A stretch of DNA of 64,000 nucleotides from JACKAQ01 sp965227145 (GTDB lineage Bacteria > Calditrichota > Calditrichia > RBG-13-44-9 > J075), in assembly GCA_965227145.1 (NCBI GenBank), contig OZ245730.1:5084001-5148000 (forward strand), read 5' to 3'. The notes beneath the pieces were generated by a model. The model saw only the letters and a program-made list of their open reading frames with translations, did not search any database and was not told where the DNA came from. Shown piece after piece: positions 1-9,170 of this stretch. The number at the start of each line of letters is the position of its first letter. Position 1 is the stretch's first letter. The position numbers were made by a program, and so were the translations under genes.

Positions 1-1698
1 GACGCGAACAACGCTGATATCTTCCCGGGTTTCCCGAAAATCGATCCGGAAATTGACCTCGCCTTCTTCGGTAAATTTGATGGCGTTTCCGAACAAGTTG
101 ATCAGCACTTGGCGCAGCCGGATATCATCGACCAACAAAATATTCGGGAAATTTTTGGGGACGAATGTTTCAAATCCCAACCCTTTTTCGCTTGCTTTAA
201 GTTTATAAATATCAGCGACTTCCCCGATCAAACCAACCAAATCAACGGGGCGTTGCTGTAATTCCATCCTGCCGGCTTCTATTTTGGAGAGATCCAGAAT
301 GTCGTTAATTAACGCCAGCAATCCCTGCCCGCTGGATGAAATGGCATGCAAATATTCCACCTCCAGATTTCCGTTGATGCGCTGCCCCAACAGTTCGGCA
401 AATCCCAGAATTGCGTTCATCGGTGTGCGGAGTTCGTGGCTCATATTGGTCAGGAAACGGCTTTTGGCACGATTGGCGGATTCGGCAACTTCTTTCGCTT
501 CCCGCAAATTTTCTTCACTTTGACGCAATTCCGCGGTCGTGTGATGCAGTGTCCGAACGGTTCCGTTCAGCTCCACAATTTTTGCTTCCAGCATTTCTTT
601 GGATAAATTGAGGTCTGCCGTGCGGCTTTCAACCATTTGCTGCAACTCTTCGTTCGATTGCTGCAGTTCTTCCACCATCGTGTTTATTTCGCGGGAAAGC
701 AGCCCCAATTCATCCTGCCGGTTCAGCACAAACGGATGCCAGATTCGCGAAGTGGTAAACTGGTGCACCCGCTGCGACAGCGTAACCACCGGAAAAACCA
801 GAAAGCTGTACGCGGCAAACAGCACCAAACCAAAGATGATGCTCACAAATCCGGTTTGCCGCAACCGCTGCCACAACAATTCCTGATTGCGAATGGTGTA
901 AATGTTTTTCGGGCGCAACAGGGAGAGGTAGCCGACCATATTTCCCTGATAATCCGTTAACGAACGGGATTTGCAAAACCAGCTTTCGCCGCCCAATTCC
1001 AATTCCGTTACCGGTTTTGTTCCGGTTAAAACGGAATACGGGGAGGTTATCGCCGCCAAATCTTTGGCCGTGCCGGAATCAAATAATGTGCTGGTAATAA
1101 TTTTTCCGTCAAACGAAATAATCAACTCGTTTTTTGTGCCCGTTTTCAATTGCTCGGCAAATGCGATATCTATTTTTTGAGCAATTTCGATGTGTTGGTT
1201 GTGCACATATTTATAACCGCTGATGAACGGGCGAATAATGCGGATATAGCCGTTTTTTCCGTCAAAATTATAATCTGTCAATGTTTTTTCATGTACCAGC
1301 CGCTGGTTTAGCGAATCGCGATCATTGGCGATCCACTTTCGCGACATCCCGATTGAGCGCAGCGCACGCCCGTCCTCGGTGAGGATTGCCAGATTTCCCA
1401 CACCCATCCGTTTTTCGAATTCATTTAAAAAATTGATGGTTGCGATATAATTTTTAGATTCTACAAGATCCTGTAAATACTCAAGTTGACTCAACAAATA
1501 CGATGTTTCGTACATGCGATTTACGTTCTGATTAAATGCGCGAAGGCTGTATTCCAGCGCATAATCCAGTTCCTCAGCTGCCGTCAGTTCAATTTTTTCT
1601 GACTCTGAAAGATAGGATTGCAGCGCCAGTAAACTCAGCAGCACACACACGAAAATCGAGCTGATGACGGCTACACGTATTTTCAGGGATATTTTCAT
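1..1698 (-). CDS. Membrane sensor histidine kinase, C-terminus beyond the window
   Basis: This is the start of a sensor kinase whose 3' end lies outside the window. The first ~20 residues (MKISLKIRVAV then a hydrophobic run) form a membrane anchor. They are followed by about 260 residues with a Cache-like periplasmic sensor character, a second membrane segment near residues 300-320 (VSIIFGLVLFAAYSFLVF), a coiled coil (EELQQSNEELQQM) and a HisKA H-box (NMSHELRTPMNAILGF). The visible part ends in the ATPase domain after the N-box (LINLFGNAIKFT). I translated it directly from the minus strand, because no stop codon falls inside the window. The ATG at 1696-1698 lies 10 bases after the stop of the solute-binding protein gene, so it is the fifth gene of the operon. 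A receiver or output domain may follow outside the window. The kinase assignment is certain; the ligand is unknown. Confidence 0.93.
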   Translation of the reverse strand, partial: MKISLKIRVAVISSIFVCVLLSLLALQSYLSESEKIELTAAEELDYALEYSLRAFNQNVNRMYETSYLLSQLEYLQDLVESKNYIATINFLNEFEKRMGVGNLAILTEDGRALRSIGMSRKWIANDRDSLNQRLVHEKTLTDYNFDGKNGYIRIIRPFISGYKYVHNQHIEIAQKIDIAFAEQLKTGTKNELIISFDGKIITSTLFDSGTAKDLAAITSPYSVLTGTKPVTELELGGESWFCKSRSLTDYQGNMVGYLSLLRPKNIYTIRNQELLWQRLRQTGFVSIIFGLVLFAAYSFLVFPVVTLSQRVHQFTTSRIWHPFVLNRQDELGLLSREINTMVEELQQSNEELQQMVESRTADLNLSKEMLEAKIVELNGTVRTLHHTTAELRQSEENLREAKEVAESANRAKSRFLTNMSHELRTPMNAILGFAELLGQRINGNLEVEYLHAISSSGQGLLALINDILDLSKIEAGRMELQQRPVDLVGLIGEVADIYKLKASEKGLGFETFVPKNFPNILLVDDIRLRQVLINLFGNAIKFTEEGEVNFRIDFRETREDISVVRV

Positions 1699-1708
1699 AA
1701 AACGTTCT

Positions 1709-2932
1709 TCATCTCAATTGTTCAATTTTGGCCGACAGCAGTTCCGCACCTTCTTCGGGTTGAATACTGTGGTTAAATACCTGCGGCAACACATCCGCAA
1801 GCGCCAGCCAGATTTGCGCCATCGCCGGATGGTTTGGCATCGGCACGGCGTTTTGTGCCTGCACTAAAAATCCCGAAATAAACTTGAATCCTTTTCCGGA
1901 GGAAATTTGGGTGATATCCGTTCGGGTCGGCAGGGAGTAAATAGCCTCAAACGCCTGCAACTGGGCTTCTTTTGTGGAGAGGAACCGGATAAAATCTGTT
2001 GCAGCAGCCGGATGGCGGGATGCGTTGGACAGCATCAGCATTTTCATGCCGATATACGGGCAGGGTTGCCGCCCGTCCGTTAACGCCGGAAACGCCTGAA
2101 CAAAAAACGGCACCTCTTCGTTAATAACCCTGTCCAGATCCCACGGACCGGAAATCATTGCTGCTGCCAGCCCGTCGGCAAACAGCACCAGTCCGGTTTC
2201 GTTGCTGATGGCGCGCGCTGTCACTTTTTTCTGATCGAGCAAAACCAACACAAAACGGCAGGCTTCCGCAAAAGCTTTTTTATCGACAACCGGGTTTAAA
2301 TTCGCATCAAAAAACCGGCCGCCAAATCCCTGATACCACGGAATAAAACGATATGGCTCCGCAATATTGGTTGCCAGCGCCAGCAAATCCTCTTTCGAAA
2401 GCCGTTTGGCAAGCGCGTACAAATCATCCACATTTTTCAACGGCTCCGGCTGCAAACCGGCGTTTACGTAAATTCCCAATAATTCGTAAGATGTGGGAAT
2501 GCCGTAAAGTTTGCCATTATATTTGGCGCTTTTCAAAAAAACCTGGTGAAAATCAGACAAAAAATCCGGCGAAATTTTGGTATCCAGCGGCTGAATCATA
2601 TTGTTCTCCGCAAACAGGGAGATGCCATCGCTGACGCCGCGAATAATATCCGGCAGTTCGTTCTCAAAAGTGCTTTGGTAGCGATCCAGAAAAAAGGTCT
2701 GGAAATCTTTGAAAACTTCCAGTTGAATATTCACACCCGGATGTTGCTGTTCGTATGTTTTTATCTGGCTGTGGATGAACAGCACTTCTGCATTATCTGC
2801 AAAATCGACCCAAAAGCGCAGCACTATATTTTCCTGCTGGGCGTGAATTTTCGAAAAAACGGTGAGTATCAGCAAAAATATCAGCGCTTTTTTACCGGTA
2901 TTACAGGCAAATGTGGATTGCGAAAGTTTCAT
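1709..2932 (-). CDS. Periplasmic solute-binding protein (sugar-type, family 1), no permease nearby
   Basis: A 407-residue extracellular solute-binding protein of the MalE/UgpB type. It has a signal peptide (KKALIFLLILTVFSKIHAQ), then LRFWVDFADNAEV and the EQQHPGVNIQLE and LPDIIRG elements of this fold, and a C-terminal helical half with PAAATDFIRFLSTKEAQ. I place the start at the ATG at 2932 because AGGACTGAA lies just upstream. An in-frame TTG at 2956 overlaps the upstream stop and would add eight residues. No ABC permease or ATPase gene accompanies it. It sits between a receiver-kinase and a membrane kinase with a periplasmic sensor domain. I infer a role as ligand-presenting co-sensor, as in LuxP/LuxQ or ChvE/VirA, rather than transport. 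An orphan transporter subunit working with distant permeases is the alternative. Confidence 0.88.
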   Translation of the reverse strand: MKLSQSTFACNTGKKALIFLLILTVFSKIHAQQENIVLRFWVDFADNAEVLFIHSQIKTYEQQHPGVNIQLEVFKDFQTFFLDRYQSTFENELPDIIRGVSDGISLFAENNMIQPLDTKISPDFLSDFHQVFLKSAKYNGKLYGIPTSYELLGIYVNAGLQPEPLKNVDDLYALAKRLSKEDLLALATNIAEPYRFIPWYQGFGGRFFDANLNPVVDKKAFAEACRFVLVLLDQKKVTARAISNETGLVLFADGLAAAMISGPWDLDRVINEEVPFFVQAFPALTDGRQPCPYIGMKMLMLSNASRHPAAATDFIRFLSTKEAQLQAFEAIYSLPTRTDITQISSGKGFKFISGFLVQAQNAVPMPNHPAMAQIWLALADVLPQVFNHSIQPEEGAELLSAKIEQLR

Positions 2933-2952
2933 TTCAGTCCTGTTGTCTATGC

Positions 2953-4245
2953 TCAAATAAGCGCAGTTTGCGAATTATCGGCTTCAACTTCGTGTTTTCC
3001 CGGTCGGTTTTTTGGCAGCACCACCCGAAAAGCCGCACCCACTCCCGGCTTGCTTTCCAGATCGATACGCCCGTTGTATGCCCGGATCATTTCGGAACAC
3101 ATGTGCAGCCCCAAACCTGTTCCTTTGGGACCTTTGGAATCGGAATCCGCTTTGGGTTTGGTTGTGAAAAACGGGTCGAAAATTTTCGCCTGAACATCCT
3201 CCGGTATGCCCGGACCATTATCTTGCACCATAAACCACACTTCTTCGGCATTGTTGCCGGTGCGGATGGTGATGGTTGCATCCGGTTGTTCAAACATGGC
3301 ATCAATGGCATTGCGAATCAGGTTTTGCAACACTTGTGAAATTTCTGAGGACACCACTTCAACCATCAGTTCGCCGTCACAGAACTCCAAAATCCGTTTC
3401 GTGTGATTGCGAAAATGCTGATCTGCCAATAAAAAGTCTATTTCGCGTTGGAGTAATTGATTCAGATCGACCAATTCAATGTTATCACTTTTGTCCGCGC
3501 GGCTTTTTGCCATCAGCGAATTAATCATTTGTATCAATTTGCCGGTGCCGGTTTCTGCCATTTCCGTATAATGCCAAATGGATGCGAACGATTTTTGGAC
3601 TTTTTTCCATTCATCATTTTCGGAATCGGGAATCTGCAATTTATTGACACGATTACGTTCCATTTCAATTAATTGAATTGAACCGGAAATGGCGTTCAGC
3701 GGGTTGCGCAAATTATGAACGATCCCCTGAATCAACATGCTGAAAGCAGCGTGGCGCTCCGCACGAATGAGCGCTTCGGTGCGTTCATCCACAATGCGTT
3801 CCAACTGCTGATTGTATTGGTGAATGGTATCCAGCGCATTTTTGAGCTGCAAATGGGTGCGCACCCGGGCAATAACTTCGGCTGTTTCAAATGGCTTGGT
3901 CACATAATCCGATCCGCCGACTTCGAAGCCGCGGATTTTGTCTTCCACTTCGTGTTTCGCGGTTAAAAAAATTACCGGAATTTCCCGCGATGCCGGGTTA
4001 TCTTTGATGCGCTGGCACACCTCAAACCCATCGATTTCCGGCATCATTACGTCCAGCAACACCAGATCGGGCAGTTTTTTTTCGATGATTGTCAACGCCT
4101 GTTTGCCATTTGTGGCAACGGCAATGTTATACCCGTGGTTGGACAAAATATTCCCCAGCAACTGAATATTTTTGGGAATATCATCCACAATCAAAATCAG
4201 TGAATTCTTCTTCCGCTCCGGCTGGCTAAGGTTGTTGCTTTGCAT
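2953..4245 (-). CDS. Cytosolic receiver-histidine kinase (REC-HisKA-HATPase)
   Basis: A 430-residue soluble protein. An N-terminal receiver domain (about residues 15-135) has the acidic pair D21/D22, phosphoacceptor D65 (LLDVMMP), T95 and K117 (VTKPF). A short coiled coil precedes a HisKA domain whose H-box is IVHNLRNPLNAISG (H177). The ATPase domain carries NLIRNAIDAM, DNGPGIPEDV and GTGLGLHM. There is no membrane segment. This architecture can take phosphate from an upstream hybrid kinase and change its own kinase output. The ATG at 4245 has a strong AAGGAGG ribosome-binding site, and the gene lies 24 bases after the Amt-kinase stop. It is the third gene of the operon. Confidence 0.95.
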   Translation of the reverse strand: MQSNNLSQPERKKNSLILIVDDIPKNIQLLGNILSNHGYNIAVATNGKQALTIIEKKLPDLVLLDVMMPEIDGFEVCQRIKDNPASREIPVIFLTAKHEVEDKIRGFEVGGSDYVTKPFETAEVIARVRTHLQLKNALDTIHQYNQQLERIVDERTEALIRAERHAAFSMLIQGIVHNLRNPLNAISGSIQLIEMERNRVNKLQIPDSENDEWKKVQKSFASIWHYTEMAETGTGKLIQMINSLMAKSRADKSDNIELVDLNQLLQREIDFLLADQHFRNHTKRILEFCDGELMVEVVSSEISQVLQNLIRNAIDAMFEQPDATITIRTGNNAEEVWFMVQDNGPGIPEDVQAKIFDPFFTTKPKADSDSKGPKGTGLGLHMCSEMIRAYNGRIDLESKPGVGAAFRVVLPKNRPGKHEVEADNSQTALI

Positions 4246-4269
4246 CTTTCCTCCTTGATAGATACACCA

Positions 4270-6855
4270 TCATCCTTGATTGTTATCCTTCTTTAATGAT
4301 TCGGCAAACATTTTGAGTATTTCAGGATATTTTTCTAACTTTTTATTGAGTTCGTCAATCCGGAACGATTCGGCAAATTGCTCTACCTGCATTCCCCAAT
4401 TGAACAACAGTGGCACGCTGTATTGCTCGCCATACGATTTCACCTCCGCGCCAAATCGCTGAATATCCATAGTTATGCAGGTATCGCTGACTTCTTTCCA
4501 ATCTTCCATCATTCGCGATTGCATAATTTCCAACAATTTATTCAGTTCAGAAAATTCCTTTTCCGACCGTGTTTCGGCTAAGCTTTCCGGCGATTGATGC
4601 GGCGAATTTTCGGCTGTTTGCAAATCCAGAACCGGTGCCAAATCGCGTATTTCATCCGGCGGTGCAACCAGCTGGGCGCTATTTTCTTCAACAGAAACAT
4701 CCGGCAAAACCAGCCGGAAAGTGCTGCCGAACCCGGGCTCGCTTTCCACGGAAATTTGCCCGTTCATCAATCCGGCAAATTTTTGGGCGAGCGCCAGCCC
4801 CAAACCGGTGCCTTCGAACTCGCGGTTGGCGTCGCCGCTTTCCTGAACAAATGCGTCAAAAATGGCATCCAGTTTTTCGCGGTGAATTCCGATGCCGGTA
4901 TCGCTGATCTCGAATGATAGGCGAAAGTGTTTGTCCGGTTGTTCCGCAATTTGCAACGCAATCCGGACACTTCCCGATGGGGTAAATTTTATGGCGTTGC
5001 CAACCAGATTCATCACAATCTGGCGCAGCCGGGTTTCATCGAGCCAAAAAACGGGCATCGGATTTTCCGGTAAAATAATTTCAAAAAGCAATCCTTTTTC
5101 CGTTGCCTGCGCGCGATAAAAATGATCAAACTGATCCATAAATGATTTCAAATTTACCGGCTTCAGCTTTAATTCCATCGCGCCGGATTCCATTTGGGAA
5201 AGATCGAGAATATCGTTGATCAGCGTTAACAACCCTTTGCCGCTATCCTGAATTTCACGGATATATTCCTGCTGGATGTGTTCCCGGGTAACGCCTTTTA
5301 GCAATTCGGAAAATCCCAGAATTGCATTCATTGGCGTGCGTAGTTCGTGCCCGACATTAGAGAGGAATTTGCTTTTTAGTTGATTGGCGCTTTCTGCATC
5401 TTCGCGCAAATTTTCGGATTCATCCAATGCTATTTTCAATTCTTCCGTTAGCATTTCCGCATTAAATTTTGAGAGGCTCAGTTCTTTTTCAGCTTGTTCG
5501 CGTTCGCTGATTTCCTCTACAACCCGGTCCAGAACCTGGTTGTAGTGAATGGCAATTTGTCCGGTTTCGGTAAACGGATCGATCGACGCGCGACTGCTGA
5601 AATCGCCGCCGGTGCGATGCGAATTCATTTGCCGGAGCAATCCCATTGCCTCCGTACTCGCACGGTGTTCGGAAAAATTGAGCCCGGTTATTTCCGCTTC
5701 GCGGGAAACGCGCATCGGTTTAATGCTGTTCAACGTTCGCAACAAAATATACCCGACGCCAAATGCCCAGACAAACGCGACAACAGCGCCGGTGAGCTGA
5801 ATTCCAAATTGTTCCATCCGGCTAAAACCGGTTCCCAGCAGTGCAAGATCGCCAAAAATGGCGACGCACAACGTGCCCCAAACACCACCGACGCCGTGCA
5901 CGGTTACAACGCTGAACACGTCATCAACTTTCATTTTTTGAAAGAGTTCGCTAAAAACAAAGCTGATAACGCCGCTGATTAATCCAATAATTACAGCATC
6001 TTCCGGAGAAATAATATTGCAACTTGCGGTTATGCCAACCAGTCCGGTAAGTGCGCCGTTCATCAGTTCTTCAACACGGGCATACCCCAACCGCAGCCAC
6101 GAAATTGCGAGTGCGGAAAGCCCGCCAAATGCGCCGGAAAGCAGGGTGACCAACAAAATATTTGGTACGCTGTCGTTCATTTCCAGCGTGCTTCCGCCGT
6201 TAAAACCAAACCAGCCGATCCACAAAATCAGCACCCCGAGGGTTGCCATCGGCAAATCGTGACCGGAGATGGTGCATTTTTTTTCGCCAAAACAACCGAT
6301 TCGCGGACCGAGTACCATCACCGCAGCCAGCGCAAACCATCCGCCAACGGAATGCACGACGGTGGAACCGGAAAAATCGCGGAATCCCAATTGCGCCAGC
6401 CAGCCGCCCGTTTCTCCGGTAAATGCGCCGTTCCACACCCAATGCCCCATAAACGGATAAATGATGCCGCAAATAATGATGGTCATCCAAATATAAAATG
6501 AAAAGCGCAGCCGCTCCGCAACCGCTCCGCCAACCAACGTTGCGGCGGTTCCGCAAAACGCCATCTGGAAAAAGAAAAACGCAGTTGTTTGGGGATTTTC
6601 CGGTGTGCTAAATCCAAAATTATCAACGCCAAACAAACCCCATTGGCTGGTGCCGAACATGATGCCATAACCCAACATCCAGAAAACCGCGGCTGAAATA
6701 CAAAAATCCACAAAATTTTTTATCGCAACGTTGATGCTGTTTTTCGAACGCACAAAACCGCTTTCCACACAGCAAAAACCGGCCTGCATAGTTATCACCA
6801 AAACGGCGCAAATGAGTATCCAAAAGGTGTTCAGCATGTCCGCGTTGTCTATCAT
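4270..6855 (-). CDS. Ammonium transporter-histidine kinase fusion (Amt-HK)
   Basis: An 861-residue fusion. Residues ~5-375 are a full Amt/Mep/Rh channel of about 11 membrane helices. The twin pore histidines are kept: H168 in STVVHSVGGW and H320 in VTVHGVGGVWG. WFGFNGGS is also present. A linker (380-490) with coiled coil leads to HisKA (H503, VGHELRTPMNAILGF) and an ATPase domain (NLVGNAIKFT, DTGIGI, GTGLGLAL, residues ~605-717). After a Pro/Ser/Glu-rich stretch, residues ~766-855 form a helical domain also found at the end of the preceding kinase. Amt-kinase fusions are known (Kuenenia Ks-Amt5) and act as ammonium sensors. The ATG overlaps the upstream stop (ATGA), indicating coupled translation. 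No glnK gene is present. Whether the pore conducts or only senses cannot be read from the sequence. Confidence 0.96.
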   Translation of the reverse strand: MIDNADMLNTFWILICAVLVITMQAGFCCVESGFVRSKNSINVAIKNFVDFCISAAVFWMLGYGIMFGTSQWGLFGVDNFGFSTPENPQTTAFFFFQMAFCGTAATLVGGAVAERLRFSFYIWMTIIICGIIYPFMGHWVWNGAFTGETGGWLAQLGFRDFSGSTVVHSVGGWFALAAVMVLGPRIGCFGEKKCTISGHDLPMATLGVLILWIGWFGFNGGSTLEMNDSVPNILLVTLLSGAFGGLSALAISWLRLGYARVEELMNGALTGLVGITASCNIISPEDAVIIGLISGVISFVFSELFQKMKVDDVFSVVTVHGVGGVWGTLCVAIFGDLALLGTGFSRMEQFGIQLTGAVVAFVWAFGVGYILLRTLNSIKPMRVSREAEITGLNFSEHRASTEAMGLLRQMNSHRTGGDFSSRASIDPFTETGQIAIHYNQVLDRVVEEISEREQAEKELSLSKFNAEMLTEELKIALDESENLREDAESANQLKSKFLSNVGHELRTPMNAILGFSELLKGVTREHIQQEYIREIQDSGKGLLTLINDILDLSQMESGAMELKLKPVNLKSFMDQFDHFYRAQATEKGLLFEIILPENPMPVFWLDETRLRQIVMNLVGNAIKFTPSGSVRIALQIAEQPDKHFRLSFEISDTGIGIHREKLDAIFDAFVQESGDANREFEGTGLGLALAQKFAGLMNGQISVESEPGFGSTFRLVLPDVSVEENSAQLVAPPDEIRDLAPVLDLQTAENSPHQSPESLAETRSEKEFSELNKLLEIMQSRMMEDWKEVSDTCITMDIQRFGAEVKSYGEQYSVPLLFNWGMQVEQFAESFRIDELNKKLEKYPEILKMFAESLKKDNNQG

Positions 6856-9170
6856 TGCTGCTGACTTTCGTTGGATCGGATCGGGATTTGGCTTGTGCTG
6901 TTCATCCCCGAAAGCTGGGTTTCTATTTTGCGAACAACTTCCGGGTAAACTTTCAGCGTTGCATTGAGTTCTTCAATTTGAAAACTGGCTGCATATTTTT
7001 CAATTTTCTCGCCGTACTGCTGCAGCGAACCCACCAAATGGCGATTTCCCAACTGTTTGATATTTTGCCCGAATCGCTCGATATCCGAAGTGATCATCGT
7101 TCCGCTGATTTCCTGCCAGTTTTCCATCATTTTTTGCAGGCGTTCCACCAATTGATAAGCGAAATCCAACGCTGCTTTATCCAATTTTTGATCAAATGGC
7201 GAATGTTCTGTTTCGCTTTGCGGAGAAGGAGCGTTTTGCGGCTCCCGGTGAACCATCGTATGGGGCAAATGATTTTTCAACACGGCGAACAAATCTTTTC
7301 GCGAAACCGGTTTGCTCAAATACGTTTCAATGCCGCTTTCCAGCGCCTCGCGGCGATCCTCCGCCAGCGCATTCGCCGATACCGCAATTACCGGAATATT
7401 GCAAAACAACGGATTCCGTTTGATGCGTTTGGTTGTTTCGGCGCCATCCATCGTAGGCATTTTCATATCCATCAAAATTAAATCCGGGCGAACAACCTTC
7501 AGTTTGTTGAGGGCATCCACGCCATTTTTGGCTTCGATTAGATTCAGGTGGGTTCCGCCAATATATTCATGAATTAATGTGCGGTTGGCTTCGTCATCTT
7601 CAACCAGTAAAATAGTGGAGCGGTAAAAACGGATGTCTTCGGGTTCCCAATGTAGGGCATCAACAGCGCCGGATTCGCTGATCCCGGCTTCGGTGACGGG
7701 CACATCATTCAGCACAACACTAAAGGTAGTGCCTTCGCCAACGGTGCTGCAAACAGCGATTTTTCCATTCATCAACTCAATTAATTTCTGCGAAATTGCC
7801 AATCCTAATCCGGTGCCGCCGTATTTGTGGTTGTCCTGCCCGTCTTGCTGAACAAATGCCCGGAAAATCTGCTCGGTCTGATCTTCCGGAATTCCGATGC
7901 CGGAATCCTGCACCGTCACCGTCAACCGGACAGCATCAGCTTCCGTTGCCGAAAATTCGCATTTTGCAGCCAGTTTGACAAATCCGTGATGGGTAAATTT
8001 GATCGCATTTCCAACCAGATTGATGAGCACCTGACGGAAACGTGTTTCGTCCAGCATAAAACGGGCGGGTAATTGCGGATCGGTTTCCAGAATAAATTGC
8101 AGCCCTTTTTGCGATGCGGGAAAACTGTGGATATCGGCAATTTCTTTTAACAGTGATTTTACATCTACCGGTTCATTTTTAAGGCACATGTGCTGCGCTT
8201 CGATTTTGGATAAATCCAGCACATCGTTGATCAAGTTCAACAAATTTTTGCCGCTGACCGTAATATTGTTCAAATACCGTTGTTGATCGCTGTCTGTCAC
8301 CATGTTTTTCAGCAACCCGGCAAAACCCAAAATAACGTTTAACGGGGTGCGCAGTTCGTGGCTGGTATTGGCTAAAAACTCACTTTTTGCCTGATTTGCG
8401 GCGTTCAACTCGGCGGTTTTTTCCGCCACTTTTTTGTTCAGGCTGTGCTGAAATTCCGCCAATTGCTGATCGCGTTGCTGAATTTCATCGAGCATCGCGT
8501 TAAATCCGTCGGTCAGATCGCCCAATTCGTCGCGGCTGGTTCGTTTTGCACGAATGCTAAAATCGCCGCTAAGCTTAACTTTTTCAATTACTTTTAGCAA
8601 CTGCACCAGCGATGTAAAAACAACAGCTTCCAGTTTTGATGAAAATAAAAACGCCAGCAAAATCCCCGACGCCAAAATGAGTGCCGCCGCAATTGCGAAC
8701 CACAAAAGCCGCTGATACAGCTGTGAGTGATCGAAAACCAGGCACAATTTCCCGATAAATTTGCCGTTGGCAAATACCGGTTGCGTCACCCGCAGATCGC
8801 TAAAAAAGATGCCGGCATCGCTATCGTAAGTCACAAATTCGTCATCGAAACCGGATTTTCCGGATTGCCCAACGGCGCAAAAAACCGTGCCATCCGGCGA
8901 AAAAAGCATCGCAACAGCCAGTTCTTTTTCTGCTTCCAGCGATTGCAACACGCGTTTGGCTGCCGCCCGATCAGCTGATAGCATCGGTTCAGCAACAGCG
9001 TTGGCAATAAATTCAGCTTGTTTTTGAGCGTGGGGTAACGCGGTTTCTCTGTATGAATATATTTCGAGCAGGAAAAATGCCACAGCATTAAAAACCAACA
9101 CTGCCGCACTAACCATTACCGAAATGGATATTATTTTATATCTAATAGATGTTGGTTTCCACTTTTGCAT
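6852..9170 (-). CDS. CHASE8-type hybrid sensor histidine kinase
   Basis: A 772-residue membrane hybrid kinase and the first gene of the operon. A membrane helix (residues ~13-36) is followed by a periplasmic domain with CHASE8 features (EPMLSADRAAAKRVLQSLE, then AVAMLFSPDGTVF). A second helix spans ~155-177. HAMP (~180-232), HisKA (H271, SHELRTPLNVILGF) and HATPase (NLVGNAIKFT, DSGIGI, GGTGLGLAI) follow. A receiver domain (~518-635) has phosphoacceptor D568 (LILMDMKMP) and K620. Residues ~668-752 form a helical domain that aligns with the C-terminus of the Amt-kinase (MMENWQEISGTMITSDIERF against MMEDWKEVSDTCITMDIQRF). It looks HPt-like but lacks a shared histidine. Start ATG at 9170 with an AGG upstream. 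CHASE8 as the domain name is my recognition from pattern, less sure than the kinase core. Confidence 0.95.
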   Translation of the reverse strand: MQKWKPTSIRYKIISISVMVSAAVLVFNAVAFFLLEIYSYRETALPHAQKQAEFIANAVAEPMLSADRAAAKRVLQSLEAEKELAVAMLFSPDGTVFCAVGQSGKSGFDDEFVTYDSDAGIFFSDLRVTQPVFANGKFIGKLCLVFDHSQLYQRLLWFAIAAALILASGILLAFLFSSKLEAVVFTSLVQLLKVIEKVKLSGDFSIRAKRTSRDELGDLTDGFNAMLDEIQQRDQQLAEFQHSLNKKVAEKTAELNAANQAKSEFLANTSHELRTPLNVILGFAGLLKNMVTDSDQQRYLNNITVSGKNLLNLINDVLDLSKIEAQHMCLKNEPVDVKSLLKEIADIHSFPASQKGLQFILETDPQLPARFMLDETRFRQVLINLVGNAIKFTHHGFVKLAAKCEFSATEADAVRLTVTVQDSGIGIPEDQTEQIFRAFVQQDGQDNHKYGGTGLGLAISQKLIELMNGKIAVCSTVGEGTTFSVVLNDVPVTEAGISESGAVDALHWEPEDIRFYRSTILLVEDDEANRTLIHEYIGGTHLNLIEAKNGVDALNKLKVVRPDLILMDMKMPTMDGAETTKRIKRNPLFCNIPVIAVSANALAEDRREALESGIETYLSKPVSRKDLFAVLKNHLPHTMVHREPQNAPSPQSETEHSPFDQKLDKAALDFAYQLVERLQKMMENWQEISGTMITSDIERFGQNIKQLGNRHLVGSLQQYGEKIEKYAASFQIEELNATLKVYPEVVRKIETQLSGMNSTSQIPIRSNESQQQ

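Noticed and set aside
4270..5420. Idea that the Amt-kinase is two genes fused by a sequencing error
   Set aside because: The frame runs without break through a normal coiled-coil linker, and such fusions are known in other bacteria.
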